Part shown: positions 11,990-22,913 of the stretch, piece by piece
Numbering within the stretch: the first letter of the stretch is position 1
Layout: the number at the start of each line of letters is the position of its first letter
Assembly: GCA_028564705.1 (NCBI GenBank)
Contig: JAPXFQ010002081.1
Span: forward strand, 1 to 64,000
DNA length: 64,000 nt
Reading direction: 5' to 3'
Origin: Apricaphanius iberus
Taxonomy: Eukaryota > Chordata > Actinopteri > Cyprinodontiformes > Aphaniidae
The notes under the pieces: generated by a model
Seen by the model: only the letters and a program-made list of their open reading frames with translations
What the model was told of the DNA's origin: nothing
Database searches by the model: none
Position numbers and translations under genes: made by a program

Positions 11990-12688
11990 CATGGCTTTGC
12001 CATCCTGATACATTATATAGTGGACGAGAATCGCATCGAAGCTGTACGGAAGTTGTTTTCCATGACCTCACCAAACTTCTCCACACCTGAGTTTTTGCCT
12101 CTGTGACCATCCGAGCTGCACTCCCCTTAGCTTGCTGGTTCCTATCAGCTGCTGCCGGGGTCTCACGATCAGACTCCTTCTTCAGCTTCTCCAGCTCATC
12201 AGCATTGATCAAAGGTTGCCATAACAGCAGGCACTAACCACCTTGTGGCCACAGTGCCGCCTCGATAATGGAGGCACAGAACACGACCCACTCAGGCTCG
12301 ATGTCCCCTGCCTCCCCTTAGATGTGTTCAAAACTCAGCCCGAGGCCAGAGTTGAAGCTCCTTCTAACAGGAGACTCCACCAGATGTTCCCAGCAGACCC
12401 TCACGACACAGCTGGGTCTACCAGGCTTGACCGCCATCCTCCCCCATCATCGGAGCCAATTCACCACCAGGTAGTGGTCAGTGGTCAGTTGCGCCCCTCT
12501 CTTCACCCAAGTGTCCATGAAATGTGTCCACAGATAAGTTTAAACAATAACAAAGACTGCTACCAAAGGTCCTGTCGCAAGTGCACATATGGACAGCTTT
12601 ATGCTTGACCATGATGTTTGTTATGGACAAACACTGATGAGCACTAAAGTCCAATACCATAAGTTTGCTTGGGTTTTCCATTATTTTA
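11990..12688 (-). pseudogene. RTE-clade (Rex3-like) LINE fragment
   Basis: The minus strand carries the end of an endonuclease domain and the linker to the reverse transcriptase of an RTE-type LINE. Landmarks are VLDFSAHQCLSITNIMVKH, then KAVHMCTCDRTF, DHYLVV near 12,480, and further on AADRNQQAKGSAARMVTEAK and TQVWRSLV near 12,060-12,150. RTE elements of fish (Rex3 family) have the closely similar series LDFCARHGLSITNT, HKGVHMCTWHQ, TDHHLVV and AADRYRQAKRSAA. Several frames are needed to follow it, the reverse transcriptase itself is absent, and the 5' side abuts another LINE at about 12,690. Endonuclease function is certainly lost. Confidence 0.75.
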
Positions 12689-13846
12689 TTAATGGAAAGC
12701 ATATATAGTACAAAGAACTGGTCCAAGCATAGAACCCTTTGGTACTCCACAAGTAACCCTTGAGTGTTTTAAATGAACAAACAGGAATCTGTCAGAATAA
12801 TATGATTTAAACCAGCCTGGTGCTGTTCCTTTGACCTCTGCACCATGTTCAAGCTTTTCAAAGAGATTATTATGATTGACTGTTTCAAAAGCAGCACTGA
12901 GATCTAACAAGAACGGGAACAGTCACATGTCCATCATTGGGCTATTAAATATCATTAGTAACTTTAAACATTGCTGTTTAAGTGCTATGATGAGCTCTAA
13001 AACTTGACTGAAATGTTTTGTCAGGTCGTTACTGTTTAAATACTCACATACATATTTTCTCAATGATTCAGAAAAGAGAGGATGATTAGATAAAGGCCTA
13101 TAATTTATTAAGTCATCAAGATCGATAGAAGATTTCTTAAGTAAATGTTTAATTACAGCAACCCTGAATTGCTGTGATAAGCATCAATTTACAAAGTATA
13201 TATTCATATCTAAAATGGGGCCAGTAACCAAAGGGAACACTGAAAAAACTTGGTTGGGATTGGGTCCAACATGTAAATTGAAGGTTGTACATTAAACTAA
13301 TATTTTTGATAATTCTGAAAGCTCGACTAAATTAAAACAGTGAAAACACAAATATGTTTATACAGTTCACGTTGATGCTGCCTCAGTTACTGAGAAAAAT
13401 TTAATCATGTTTCGGAGGATGCCACTGACTTTATTTTTAGTAGTTTATTTTATTTATGAAGAATCCTATAAAATTATCATCACTGGGAACTGGGGGAATA
13501 GTTTGCTCAACAGAGCTATGACGGTAAGTTTGGTAACTGTACTACAAAGAAACGTAAGATTGTTCTTTTTTGCTGTTATAGCTTATCGAGGGGTCTTTCA
13601 TTACAGCAGTAGACTACATCTCCAAGCCAAACAAACCCTTGAGGTGTGTAGAACAATTTTTTCTCTCCAATTTCCTAGTATTTTGCTTTAAAGTATGCAG
13701 CTCTACATTAAACCAGGGAGCCCATTTTCTATGACTATTTTAAAGGAGGCTAAACTGTAAAATGCCAACCACAGTGAGAAAGTATTTCTATGAATCAGGC
13801 CATCAATTTCTGAAGGGTTACGGGTGGAATCGCTGCCCTCCAATGT
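12689..13846 (-). pseudogene. CR1/L2-type LINE, reverse-transcriptase half (decayed)
   Basis: Read on the minus strand and across frameshifts, this is the linker and the first part of the reverse transcriptase of a LINE. Landmarks are PWFNVELHTLKQNTRKLERK (about 13,670-13,730), LDPIPTKFF (about 13,240), INYRPLSNHPLFS (about 13,090), LDLSAAFETVNHNNLFEKL (about 12,850-12,905), GWFKSYYSDRFLFVH and CGVPKGSMLGPVL (about 12,720). The YADD box and the C-terminus are missing where RTE sequence begins. The endonuclease half of the same element continues at 15,724-16,215; the two parts are separated by the DNA transposon at 13,847-15,723. Confidence 0.72.
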
Positions 13847-14002
13847 GTTACTCTAATGCCCCATTTCCAATAGGGTACGATAAAAAATGGAACATGCCAG
13901 TAAGGCCTGGAACTGGTAGGTTGTGTTTCCATTATCATCTCAACAGAACAGTACTGGGTGAGGACATGGGCGGGCTTACCTTAACAATGAAGAATACATT
14001 TT

Positions 14003-14578
14003 TGGAAAACAGAGATTTTTTATTTACCAATGTAGGCCTACTACTTAGACTTCCATAGCTCAGAGTGATGTCAATCTAGCCATCTTTATTTTTACAAGGA
14101 CACTTTTGCAGTTTGTTTTTAGTTGGACATTAAATTCAAGTCAGCTCCAGGACAGGGTGATTGCAATAAAAGCACTTTTTTATCACTTGCAATTTTAAGC
14201 AACACAGTAGCAGGACGTGAACCTGGACCTATTGAACAGGAGTCACCAACACTAACCATTAAGCCAACATGACAACATGATGAAAAGCATGGATTCAATA
14301 ATATATATACTTACAAGATCCCCAGATTTTTTTAAACTTGTATAATTTGTGACCCACACTGATTCTTTTAATTTAATTTTTGGAAAACAGAGATTTTTTT
14401 TAACAATGTACTGCTGTAATTAGACTTCCATAGCTCAGAGTGATGTCAAACTAGCCATCCTGCTTTACAAGGATACTTTGCAGCTTGTTCTTGGTTGGAC
14501 ATTCAATTCTAGTCAGCTCCAGGACAGGGTGATTGCAATAAAAGAAAGTTTTTGAAAATATTTTAGTCACTTGCAATT
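14003..14578. repeat. Pair of ~200-bp direct repeats inside the DNA transposon
   Basis: About 200 bp at 14,003-14,205 recurs at 14,380-14,578. Both copies share GACTTCCATAGCTCAGAG, then GTCAGCTCCAGGACAGGGTG and GATTGCAATAAAAG. Several substitutions and small indels separate them, so the duplication is old relative to the insertion. Confidence 0.8.
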
Positions 14579-15362
14579 TCTTTTTCAGAAAAAAACAGGT
14601 AGGAAAAATTTGATTAAAATCTGAAATTGGATTTGGTATGAAAATAATCTGAGATTAAATTTGTAAACCATATCTGCCAGCCCTACTTCCAAGTGTTTCT
14701 GTAAATATTCATCTTCTATTCTGAACCTTTAATCCTGTAAAATAAGAGGGGTTTGGCCCTTGTTTAATAATGTTAGCCAGGGGAATTATATTTTGACACA
14801 AATAAAAACAGAAGATATACTGCATTGAAAAATCTTAAATTAAAAGTACTGCTCTGCCATTAAAATTGTATTTTTGGTTTCATTTATTGAAATATAAAAC
14901 CTAAAACATCAACCACAGCATGTTTTCCTTTCAGATTTTACAACATACACAAAATATGATGATCTGAGATATGTGCTGAACAATGCATTGAAAATTGACA
15001 AGACCTTGTGCATTATTGTGGAGCAAATGAATCAACAGAATCATTATTCTTGCGATCTTCATAAATGTATTGACCGTCTCTAAACCACAATGTTCAGCAC
15101 TGAACATACAGAACTGATCAGGCCACTATCTTGATGTCAGAACATGGTTTAGAAAAAATACAAGACAAACAAACGTGAAAAAGGATTTCAACGCTGTTAT
15201 AGCGGGACATGAACCTAGACCTACCGAGCGGGAGTCACCAACAATAACTACTCAGCCAACATAACAACATGGTTATGAGTAAGGATTCAACAGAATATAT
15301 ACTGACAAGATCCTCACGTTGTTTAAAACTTATATAACTCACACTGATTTCTTTTTAACTTT
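14208..15362. repeat. Second direct-repeat pair inside the DNA transposon (dispersed)
   Basis: About 165 bp at 14,208-14,375 recurs at 15,195-15,362. Both contain GGAGTCACCAACA, an AGCCAACAT block, GATTCAA..GAATATATAC-like sequence, and ACTCACACTGATT-like sequence. Interleaved with the first pair, this makes the interior a mosaic of duplicated blocks. Confidence 0.72.
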
Positions 15363-15723
15363 AGGCTGCTTGCAGTTAACTGTAGTGTGCTTCTTATTTG
15401 AAACTGTAAACTACAGCTTACTCTGAGACAAACAAACAACTCCAGACCAATCGGCCTACTGCTGCTGGGTAGGAGTCAGCGCCATTGAGTAGAGACGACG
15501 GACATACTAGACGGGGTTAGTAGGAGTGAGAGGGATATCACATTACTGGACCAATAAGTCCATAGGTGGGCGTTTTGGGTCGCTTCGGCACGCTTCAAAC
15601 CAAGGCAGAGGTAGTCTGAAAAAAGGGGTCGGCTGGGAACGGACACAGGTAATGGAAACACACCAAAATCTACCTGTTCCGTACCGTACTGGTCCTAGTG
15701 GAAATGGGGCATAAGACAGTAAC

Positions 15724-16215
15724 AATGTAAGAATGGAACAGATTCTCCAGAAATTGTTACAGCATCGTCTGATTAAGCTCTAATACAATTACATTTTCTT
15801 TCATGTTTCATGTTCTTTCATGTTTGGTGCTTAGTTAAATTAATAATTTATCATAAAATGGTCAAGGTATGTGGGAGGACTTTGATTTCCTCACACTCAA
15901 TGCTGTATGTCAGTACAAGGTCCACAGTGTGTTAAATGGGGTGGGTGGGTCCCTTTACTTTTTATTTAAGGCCAATTTAGTCCAAAATACCATTAGGCTG
16001 AATTCAGGCTATGACTTTCACTATCCACATGAATATTGAAATCCCCTACCTTATCAGTATTTAATACTCAATCGGAAAATAAAATCTGAAATCTGATCTA
16101 AGAAATGAGAGATAGGGCCTTGTGGATAATACAAACCACAAATAAAAGGGTTTAAAGCATTTCATTTTGGACGAGTAAAATTTAGAATTAGATGCTCAAA
16201 AAAACTGTAGTTATT
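15724..16215 (-). pseudogene. CR1/L2-type LINE, endonuclease half (decayed)
   Basis: The minus strand shows the endonuclease domain of the LINE whose reverse-transcriptase half lies at 12,689-13,846. Landmarks are FFEHLILNFTRPK (about 16,170-16,205), VGDFNIHVDSES with the catalytic Asp/Asn pair (about 16,025-16,060), and DLVLTYSIECEE (about 15,890-15,930). The order endonuclease then reverse transcriptase, the same strand, and the flanking duplication of the inserted transposon all agree. Frameshifts and stop codons make it non-functional. Confidence 0.68.
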
Positions 16216-17479
16216 AAATATGGAACATGAGCACGATAGCAACATCTAGTTTATCTAAGTTGTAGTTACAACAATAAAAATATCATTCTAGCTGTTCAGA
16301 TGCTGATGCATCCAGTGACAAGGGAACCATGTCTAGTGAGGAATGTATCCTTGAGGAGTTTAACTGCAGGCTAATGTTAGCTAAATTAGCAAGTGAGTTA
16401 GCTTGCCGAGTATCAGTTTTCTATTCTGTTTGATGCCATGTGGGTCCATCCAGGGTAAGTTTCACCTACAACTACTCTAGTTTCTTCCCTTCTGCGTAGA
16501 CTCCTCTCATGGGAGGCATAACTATATCTCAGGGGCTCTGAAGAAGCTGTTTGAATTGCTTACTCCACCATTTTTCCCAGTCCAAGCCAAGCTGTGCTGA
16601 CTATATAGTTAGATCACAGAGACCATATCTGTCAACTCGCAACCCGTAGCCACTACTGGCTGGTAGATGTAAACATAAAGTCATTGTCATTCATGTAAAT
16701 TTCAATGTATATATTATTATATTTTTATTTAAATATAGTTTTTTTAAGGAAATGTTGTACTTTCATTCTGCAGCCCCCTAAAAGCCCTGTTGATGTATTT
16801 TTTTTTTTAACTGTAGGTTTTTTATGAAAATGTTCCATATTCAACCTTTAATTGGTCTGGATAATGATTAGTAAATCTGACTGAAGTATGGTTACAACTC
16901 TTCCTCTTTGTCCAGCACTGCTTTCTAGGAATGTAAAAATCACATAATTAGAAGCTATTGGATCAATTCAATGTGTTCCTTTTTACCTGTAGTAACAATG
17001 TAAAAAAAAATTGCATGAACAAAACATGACATAATTCAGAATGCCAGTGTTTATGAAGAAAAAGTTGAGCTAAATTAAATAATTATTATGTGAAAAATTA
17101 AGTGTTACCTATGATTCAACAGCTTGCACCTTTTTGCAGCCGTTCCCAATCACTTTGTGAGACTTCATCAATTTATCACAACATTGTAGGGACATCTTTG
17201 TTTAACCTTTCTTTACAACATTGCTCTTTTTATAAAGGGTTAATGGTCAACCTCTTATGAAAATGAAAATAGTGACAGTATCACAACATTAAGAGAAAAT
17301 ACTACAGCATGACAGTGCTTCAATCCGGTTGTGACCTGCAACACATGCATGAACCAGTTTGGGTCGAGCCTCACTTGTTAAATACAAGGCTTCATATTTG
17401 AATAATTTTTCTGTTTGGCTACAGTGACAAGAGCAATGTTTTGAGGAGTCGAGCTGATGCTTTCAAACCAAGCAACAAT
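16216..17479. other. Unassigned non-coding stretch
   Basis: Nothing is confidently recognisable. The first few hundred bases may be the 5' part of the decayed LINE to the left; a T-rich tract lies near 16,800. Confidence 0.45.
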
Positions 17480-17600
17480 CTACCAACCGTCAAGCAAGGT
17501 GGCAGTATTATCAAGCTTTGGATTTTCTGACAGTGGTGCTTGTGCATTGCACAAGGTTGACGGAATACTGAAGGACAACCTCCAAATTCTTTATCCTCTA
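17480..17600 (+). pseudogene. Tc1/mariner transposase fragment
   Basis: About 40 codons give LPTVKQGGSIIKLW followed, after a stop, by FSDSGACALHKVDGILKD. Tc1-like transposases carry a comparable block (TVKHGGGSIMLWGCFS...G.LHKIDG) just after the first catalytic Asp. No other part of the transposase or terminal repeat is recognisable around it. Confidence 0.5.
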
Positions 17601-18774
17601 AATAGAGATTAAATGGTTCAACTTTAAGGCCCAATTTTGAGTAGCGGTCAGAGAAAAGATGTCACAACCTATTGTACCTAAGTGAAACAGGAAGCCATAG
17701 CTTACAAGTTAGAACACATTTTGATCAACATAAATAAGTTTTAAATAAAAAAAATATATATTAATATTATGTGTATAAGGCTTTTTTGACATATAATAAA
17801 GCTACAAATCTGAAAAACTCAAAAATTACCATCCAATGGTAGAATTAATCATTTATACGTTGAATTGTGAAGCAATGTATTTTTCCAATGAGAATAACTC
17901 AGTGGCTCTGATTGTAGAGATTTATAATAAAACTGCAATTTTTGCTGATTTTCCTTGAAGTACATAGACCCTTGGTATTCATAGGAATTAGGGACCACAA
18001 CCATGTTAATATTTGAGTCACTCTAAAAAGGCTTATCACTGCCTATTTTAGCATTTAAGACACCAAATATACCTTAAAATGCATAAATACACAGTGGAAA
18101 ATGTCTAAGCACTACAGCAGATTCTAACATCTACAGCTTTCGTTATCTCTGCTGGGGGCACAGCAAATCAACACGAAGGAAAATAAATAGCTCTCCAGGA
18201 TTGGCCTCTTTGCAAAGACCATTGTGCTAGGTATATCAGCTTCCCAAACTGTATTTTATTTTAAATATTTTAAACAATCAGCAAAAATATCCATAATCAA
18301 TATTGAAGGATGTTGCACAGAAAACTGTGAATACCAAACCTCGGGTTTCACTGATCACAACTGAGCATTGCAAACACTGTCCACGTCTGCCAACATTCAC
18401 ATTTATATCCTGCTTTTGTTGATTGAATTTCTGCATTTTAATGAAACTCCTTTCACTTCTCTTTGGTTAGCTACAGTATATTATCCCCTACCTTTATACA
18501 CATCTTTTGTGAAAAAAAAGCATTATAATATCTGTTGCATATATTAATATTGTGAAGGACTGGTTGGTTGTTATTTTCAGCTGTCAGGAATGGAAACGTG
18601 GTATGCCAACAAACTATTCAACCTGTTAGATGAAGTCTCACTGCAGTGGGTACCCACAACTGATGTAGATTGTAGTAGCCTACCACTGGTCACAAAAGGT
18701 TATAAGCGATAATATCGCAATCCAAAGTCACAGTATGTATTTACTGGCATTAAGGCAAGGGGCAAACTCCGCTT
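17601..18774. other. Unassigned non-coding stretch
   Basis: AT-rich sequence with no recognisable gene, ends or repeat. Confidence 0.45.
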
Positions 18775-19970
18775 TAAATATCTGAAGCCAACCTGGAAGT
18801 GACAAAAATTGCAGTTCAGCCCTCATCCACTAGGGGCTGGCTCCAAAAAGGAGCAACTTCCCATTGACTCCTATGTTAAAAAGGCCAACTTTACAGCAAA
18901 AATAAACATGTTTACAGCCTGGTTCAAAAAACTATTTTAGGTTAGATAGTTCAGGTTTACCGACATGACAACTCTGAGGGGGGTGAATTTTTTTCTAACT
19001 CCTTCATTTATATGTAATTTAATCTTGAAATTATGAATAATTAGGGGCGTCTCCTTTTGATTGACATGTTCGTCTAGGCTAAAGCTGGTTGCTAATGGTG
19101 GCTAACTTCAGCTAATAGCTGCTCCGTTGTCCGCTGTCCCCCTCTGCTAGCGGGGAAGCTCTTCACAGCCTGGGACTAACGTAAAGACTTCAGTCATTTG
19201 GTGTATCTGAACTCCACTATCAGTTGCCTCTGCAAATTTTATTTGTTTTTAGATGTTAATCTGCAATTATTGGACAAAGATGACCCGGTCAGAGCGGGAG
19301 ACTCAAGAGTGGGAGACTGCTAGATCAGGCTGGAAGACTACAGAGTTGGACTCTAGACAGACTGGATGATCGCTGGTTTCATCAGTACTGGTGTGAGGAA
19401 CACAGCTGGAGGCATGAACTAATGGATGAGATTTGAGGTGAGTCAAAAGCCTTTTATTTTTTGAGAGGATCTGAGTTTTCATGATAACTTTGTGACTGCT
19501 TTTTGCTGGATGTGTTGTTAAGATGAAGCCGTCCTCAGCCTCCACCGATGGTAATGGAAATAACACAATATTAGGCCGTAAACATCTGATCCATTTGGGT
19601 CTTATTATATTGATATGTTTTCTCTACTCGAGATGTTTCTGAGTCTAAAGTGATCGTTGTTGAAAAACGGGGTAAAAGTCTCTCAACCACGGTCTTCTGG
19701 CTGAAACCGGCTGCAGCCTACCTTAGCTTCAGTGAGCTCCCAACTAGCTTCTGACTAGCTTGTAGCTATGTTGGCTCGGAGCGTTAACCCTCCGCCCCCA
19801 GCGTCACAGCGCCACTCTCAGCTCCACCTCTTTGCCCATTTTTGGAGTTTCTGAGAGTGACGAGGGGAGTGACGCGGACAAGATGGCGGCGGTGGGAACC
19901 GCCCAACTGGCCTCATTTTCGCTCTTCAGAAACCTACCGGAAGGTTAGTCTATTGTTTTATACAGTCAAT
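18775..19970. repeat. Fish-type interspersed repeat (non-autonomous)
   Basis: Contains blocks I associate with a common fish repeat: CCACTAGGGGCTGGCTCCAAA, CCATTGACTCCTATGTTAAA and ACATGTTTACAGCCTGG near 18,830-18,920, and GACAAGATGGCGGC with GGTTAGTCTATTGTTTTATA near 19,890-19,960. The middle is less typical and may hold an insertion. Assignment is from memory only and the ends are approximate. Confidence 0.4.
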
Positions 19971-20998
19971 GCATTAAAGGCATAGAAATGACTGCTGTCC
20001 TCAGTGATTGCAGCTTGAATTGTTATGATCATATATCACAACCCAAGAAGCTGGGGGAGGGGGGGGGCACTACAAATCTTTAATGAGAGTATATTACAAG
20101 ACTTCTCCGCATTAAACACTCTAACTGTGTCATAATCATCAACCCCAAATAACTGTAATCATGTTAGTTGCTAAGCCTTAATTTGGCTCTGTAACATAAC
20201 CAGACCAGGGTGATGCCCCTGTAAAAGATTAAAAAAAAAACTGTATCACCAGAATTATTTCTTTTTTTTTTCTTTTTTTTTTATCACCTCAGTTGATGAA
20301 GATGAAATGCTCAGGAATGCAAACTTTCCCGACATTAACATTTCATGCTTTGACCAGACGCTATATTTCTTATTGGAACATTATTTCCAATCGGAAATCT
20401 GTGAACATAAAAAATCTTCCCGACCACACCAGCAAGGTCGTTTTCCAATAAGAGACAAACAAACATCGTCCATATTACAGAAGCATTTGGAAAGAATGGA
20501 AAGTATCTTGTCTGACAGTAACTTTCCTCTCCTATTTTACTTCTTTTTTTTCCTGCTGGTGCACAGACTGACAGACTAACTGCAGCGCCTGTTGACACGT
20601 TATCTCTTTCTCTGCAATCACCGTGCTGCCAAATCAATGCTCCCACGCACACGAGTGGGCTCCGCTCCACTCACACTCCTCAGCGAGAGAAGCATGCGCG
20701 CATAACCCGTGCCAACAATTGCTCGGTGGTTTGAGCTGCTCTCACTGTAAATAGCCTGCATTTATTTCAAGACTTCAAAGAGCTGCTTCAGACTCCCTCC
20801 CTCCCACTCGAAACCTCCCACGATTTGACTCGGGAAAAAAGTCGGGGATGCCCCGGACAAAAAAGCGAGTTGGTGATGCGCCGAGAACTGAACTCGATTT
20901 GTTTGGACAATCCGAGTCATAGATTATAGAGTTTAAAGTAAAAGAAAAACACTGCTACAGCAAGATTATAGAGCAGCACTCAATAAAAACGTCCTTAC
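19971..20998. other. Unassigned stretch, possibly intron 1 of the minus-strand gene
   Basis: If the exon at 20,999-21,089 is real, this is the start of its first intron. It includes a G-rich run near 20,052, poly-T tracts near 20,262-20,281, and a more CG-containing interval from about 20,640. No conserved coding frame was found. Confidence 0.4.
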
Positions 20999-21089
20999 CT
21001 CCTGCTGAGACGCTGCTCCACACCAGCCAGATCCACAGCACTGCAGGCAAGGTGCCGCGGAGTCGGACCGAGCGAGCGATCGCAAACAT
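20999..21089 (-). CDS. Candidate first coding exon (signal peptide) of a host gene
   Basis: The minus strand has an ATG at 21,089 followed by MFAIARSVRLRG, a hydrophobic core LPAVLWIWLVW and a small-residue end SSVSAG. This is a classic cleavable signal peptide: basic N-region, hydrophobic core, and a small-residue cleavage region. After 30 codons plus one base the sequence reads GGAG then GTAAGG, a strong splice donor, giving a phase 1 intron as is common after signal-peptide exons. The surroundings are CpG-rich, as for a vertebrate promoter. The frame is also open upstream to an ATG at 21,233, so a longer N-terminus cannot be excluded, but the shorter start makes better biological sense. 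Downstream exons would lie at lower coordinates or beyond the window; none was recognised. I cannot name the protein. Confidence 0.5.
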
Positions 21090-21339
21090 AGCGACAGAAG
21101 CCGGTCCAGGGGAGAGCGACGGCGCTGAGAGACTGCGGCGAGGAAAAACACAAGCCCCCGGTTTGGGAGGGGGCTGATCTGCGGCCAGGCGTTCAGGTAG
21201 AGCCAGTGGCGTCAGAGAAGGTCCGCATGTCAAAGCAGCATCTTTCTGACAGCAAGTAGCGCCTCCTGCTTTTTGCCTCCGATATGTCCTCCTCTGTTGT
21301 CCTCTCTCACATTATAAGTCACAAGCAGCCTCCCCTCTC
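21090..21339 (-). promoter_or_regulatory. CpG-rich putative 5'UTR/promoter of the minus-strand gene
   Basis: Upstream of the signal-peptide exon the sequence is rich in CG dinucleotides (GCGGCG, GAGCGACGGCG, GACCGAGCGAGCG), in contrast to the AT-rich DNA on both sides. This is typical of vertebrate promoters. No TATA box is placed. Inference from composition only. Confidence 0.3.
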
Positions 21340-22464
21340 TCTCTATACCGCTCACTCCTCTCTCACAAACAAACACTCTTACCTACAGTCACATATAATG
21401 TGACCCTGATGATAATGAAACTTTGACTTGGAGAGCGTGTATGTCAGGGTTATGGGCTGCAGAATTATATAAGCTAGAAAGGGAGCAAGGATTTGCAGGG
21501 GTGTGATTGGATGGATGGGTTGAGTTAGAAGCTTTCTCATCCTGAGCTGGTAATCTGTTTGAGTAGCCCAGTTGTATTTCACTGTGGGAATCCACTGCAG
21601 TCCTTTTCTCATAGACAAGGGTAAAACTGAACACCCTGCAGGTCAATGAACACTGATCACTGAGAAGCATTGAAAGGATATGCCACATGGCATTTAATAT
21701 AATAATTCTCAGCATCAAAATGTTAATAAAAAATAGTTACTGATCACAGTGCAGCAAATAAAACAATGTTAACTCTTTTATCACATACCGCAGCCAAGTT
21801 CCCTGGTATGGTAAAGAAATTATACAAGCAAACATCTTGGCAACTCTGCTACAAAGTTGTGTGTGCTTTTTGTGTTGCTAAGTAACTAAGCTTTACATAT
21901 TATTATATTATGTAATCATTTAATGATTAATAATCAAAAGACGGACAATAACAACAAAAACAAGAAGAATCACAATGATATACATTGTAACACGTTATCA
22001 ATAAGTAGACACAAGGAAAATAGTGGAGGAATTGCAATCATCCATCCGAAAACAGTACAAGAATAAAGTGGATCTCTGACTAGTGTCAGAAACTTATTTA
22101 GTCTAAAATAGTTCATTAATTCAAAAAAAATAATAATTGTCAGTTGTCAGCCTTTTTAATGTCAGACAGGGAGGAAAATCTCAGTTTTTGTGGGGGGTTT
22201 TCACTGTATGTAAATATTCTATTTCAACTATGGACGGAAATTGTTTAATCTACGTGCTTCCAAATGCTTGTGGCGAGATGGGAATGCATAAGTAAAACAG
22301 CGGTGAAGACGTAGTTCTCGGCATTAAATCTAGATCTATTGGTTTCACCTCCTTGCATCAATTGAATTCAATCCATTAAATAATGAAATACAATATGCTC
22401 TTACTTAGAAACATGGTTCACCCAATTATTTGATTTCAGTTCATTTAATCTTTATTGTAACGCA
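21340..22464. other. Unassigned non-coding stretch
   Basis: Short open frames only; no recognisable family or repeat. Confidence 0.45.
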
Positions 22465-22830
22465 GATGGTAAATGGCCTGTACTTATATAGAGCCTTATA
22501 AAGTCCAAGTACTGTCATTTGTTCATGCGTGAATTATTCACACACCGATTCATTCACGGTGAATGAATCGGTGTGTGAATAATTCACCCATTCATACACA
22601 TATTCACACACTGAAGGTGGTACGCTACATTGTAGCCACAGCTGCCCTGAAGCAGATTGACAGAAGTGTGGCTGGCATTCAATTGGTGCCACTGGGCCTT
22701 CTTACAAACAACAGCAAGCAAAGTGGGTGAAGTGTCTTGCCCATAGACACAACAGAAAAATGACTGAGGGAGGACACAGCATTTTGAACTGGCAACCCAC
22801 CAATCAGAGGACTAACCCATCTAACATGTG
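22465..22830 (+). repeat. Fish SINE-like repeat
   Basis: Contains GGTAAATGGCCTGTACTTAT at 22,468, the CATTCACACACTG-type block, TACATTGTAGCCACAGCTGCC and GGGTGAAGTGTCTTGCCCA. I recognise this order from a repeat scattered through teleost genomes. A truncated relative with GGTAAATGGACTGAACTTAT and CAAAGCGCTTTACAT lies at 35,690-35,815. The copy here carries an inverted duplication (22,529-22,587). Confidence 0.55.
22529..22587. repeat. Perfect 29-bp-arm palindrome with 1-base centre
   Basis: Bases 22,529-22,557 (starting GTGAATTATTCACACACC) are exactly reverse-complemented at 22,559-22,587, with a single G between. The arms lie inside the SINE-like repeat at the place where related copies have only one CATTCACCCATTCAC segment, which suggests a template-switch inversion. 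Confidence 0.95.
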
Positions 22831-22913
22831 ATTTTAAGTAGTTCTCGTCTTTTTGTCAAGCTCTTAGAAAGAAGATGATGGGAGTGGGATAATGGGATTC
22901 AGTGCATAAGTAA

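Larger units (their letters stand above)
13847..15723. mobile_element. 1.88 kb DNA transposon with TIRs and 5-bp target duplication
   Basis: The left end begins GTTACTCTAATGCCCCATTT and the right end, reverse-complemented, begins GTTACTGTCTTATGCCCCAT. The ends can be aligned with mismatches over about 85 bp to a shared GTGTTTCCATTA. The flanks carry a direct AATGT (13,842-13,846 and 15,724-15,728), a 5-bp target-site duplication. The element interrupts a decayed LINE whose two halves lie on either side, which independently supports these boundaries. No transposase is recognisable, so it is non-autonomous. Internally it holds two sets of direct repeats, listed separately. Superfamily is uncertain: a 5-bp duplication would fit some hAT or Transib groups, but no diagnostic feature is visible. 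Confidence 0.78.

Noticed and set aside
13407..14058. Two open frames of 94 and 98 codons on the plus strand
   Set aside because: They lie antisense to a decayed LINE and across the left end of a DNA transposon; no domain recognised.
21379..21718. Overlapping minus-strand frames of 79 and 109 codons upstream of the signal-peptide exon
   Set aside because: No similarity, no splice context, and no conserved composition.
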